This document shows positions 34,500 through 35,227 of a stretch of DNA of 35,227 nt, in pieces. The notes under the pieces are model-generated. The model had not been told where the DNA came from. It saw nothing but the letters and a program-made list of their open reading frames with translations, and made no database searches. This stretch comes from Mesaphorura yosii (Eukaryota; Arthropoda; Collembola; Poduromorpha; Tullbergiidae): the NCBI GenBank assembly GCA_009869945.1, contig WIXG01000589.1:1-35227 (forward strand), read 5' to 3'. Made by a program: the position numbers and the translations under genes. How positions within the stretch are numbered: position 1 is the first letter of the stretch; every line of letters begins with the position of its first letter.

Positions 34500-34600
34500 A
34501 GCAAGGCGAAGCAAAAAGTGCTTTATATTTTTTTAAATAGTGCTTTATTTTTTCTCAGATAATGCTTTTAGTGCTTTTTAAAATAGAATTTCCGCACATA
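34500..34600. repeat. Short direct repeats next to the hAT element
   Basis: AGTGCTTTAT occurs twice and AGTGCTTTTT once within 34519-34581, together with ATGCTTTTAG, in AT-rich sequence just beyond the transposase stop. Subterminal repeats of this kind are common near hAT ends, so this may be the 3' end of the element. Confidence 0.45.
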
Positions 34601-34646
34601 TAGATAAATATATTACTTATTTGAACAAAATACGAATGCCAATACA

Positions 34647-35227
34647 CTATTCGTCCTCCTCGTCGTCAACGTCGGAGTCGTCACTTTCTTTACGAGAGTT
34701 ACGGTTATATAAAATTTCCAAATGAGTTTCCAAATTTTCATTGGTAAAACTTGTCCTGGCCGAAGTCAAAACTCTTTTAAGCTGTGAAAAACTCCTCTCA
34801 ACTGAAGCAGAACTTGCTGGGACAGTTAATGCAGTTAGGGCCAGCGCGCTTAGTGTTGGAAGTTCGAACTTGTAATTCGACCAAAACTGAAATGGGTCGG
34901 TGGCAAAGACGGAAGCGCTGGCAAGCAGCTTGTATTTGACGATTTCTTCCAGTGGAATCTGATCTTCAGAGAAGTTGGCAAGGGCATCAGGTAAGCTAGT
35001 TTGAGAAGATTCTCCTGTTTTCCGTGGTTCCAAAAATTGCACATCATTCCAGAACTGAACTGCCGGATGTTTTTCATAAAAATAAAACTCCAGCTTGGCT
35101 GAGGGGATTCCACAACATTTAAGCAAATCTTCACAAGCCTTGATGTTAAGCCAGACGGACGATGCTGGGACGTTGTCATTCTGGAGGTAAGTAATCGAAG
35201 AGTTCAATCCCTGGTAAACTTTGCTCA
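34647..35227 (-). mobile_element. hAT-superfamily transposase, C-terminal part, cut by window edge
   Basis: Minus-strand frame open from the right edge to the stop at 34649-34647 (about 193 residues). It carries the hAT C-terminal dimerisation region: DPFQFWSNYKFELPTLSALA, then LTVPASSASVERSFSQLKRV, then LTSARTSFTNENLETHLEIL, ending in an acidic tail (SDDSDVDDEEDE). hAT transposases cut and paste DNA flanked by short inverted repeats and 8-bp target duplications. No frameshift or stop breaks the visible part, so the copy could be fairly young. It lies antisense within or beyond the SSADH gene. The catalytic core upstream is outside the window. Confidence 0.88.

Noticed and set aside
1..35227. 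tRNA, rRNA, CRISPR array or bacterial operon
   Set aside because: No cloverleaf with matching A and B boxes, no rRNA-like block and no spaced repeat array was seen. The intron-rich gene structure rules out a prokaryotic reading.

Overview
This is a eukaryotic nuclear segment, almost certainly from an arthropod and most likely not an insect. Genes are split by GT-AG introns, many of them 50-100 bases long, with AATAAA polyadenylation signals and no bacterial operon signs. The arthropod call rests on a tachykinin/natalisin-type receptor, a pacifastin-like secreted peptide and a mite group-7-allergen/JHBP-like gene. All exon models below were built by hand; I checked splice sites and reading phase at each junction, and exceptions are stated.

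Layout, left to right: (1) 54-1532 +, 3' part of a tachykinin-like GPCR. (2) 13809-2519 -, an 11-exon C-terminal-motor kinesin-14 of 963 aa with long introns. (3) 14.5-15.1 kb, a degraded tandem repeat carrying a pseudogene fragment of the NUDT5-like gene found 11 kb further on. (4) 15720-18342 +, Zwilch, a kinetochore RZZ subunit. (5) 18941-18663 -, a two-exon pacifastin-like peptide. (6) 19766-21430 +, a secreted group-7-allergen/JHBP-like protein. (7) 21979-23934 +, an EEF1AKMT2 (METTL10) homologue in which most of the gene has been duplicated in tandem and fused in frame, giving two methyltransferase domains. (8) 26090-24753 -, a NUDT5-like Nudix hydrolase with a Lys at a normally metal-binding Glu. 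(9) 28009-28720 +, OSTC. (10) about 29365-28970 -, a tentative small Cys-containing gene. (11) 29717-31556 +, selenophosphate synthetase with an in-frame UGA at the catalytic position, a hairpin just after it and a convincing SECIS element in the 3' UTR. (12) 32605 to beyond 34456 +, succinate-semialdehyde dehydrogenase, whose intron 2 holds an inverted-repeat (MITE-like) element and whose following intron runs into an antisense hAT transposase cut by the window edge.

The genes are mostly unrelated housekeeping and signalling genes packed closely, several in convergent pairs with polyadenylation signals only tens of bases apart. Kinesin-14 and Zwilch both belong to spindle biology but are divergently placed about 1.9 kb apart, and I see no evidence of co-regulation. 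The observations most worth following are the two-domain EEF1AKMT2 fusion, the selenoprotein SPS with its recoding signals, the NUDT5 active-site substitution with its pseudogene fragment, and the unannotated small secreted peptide.
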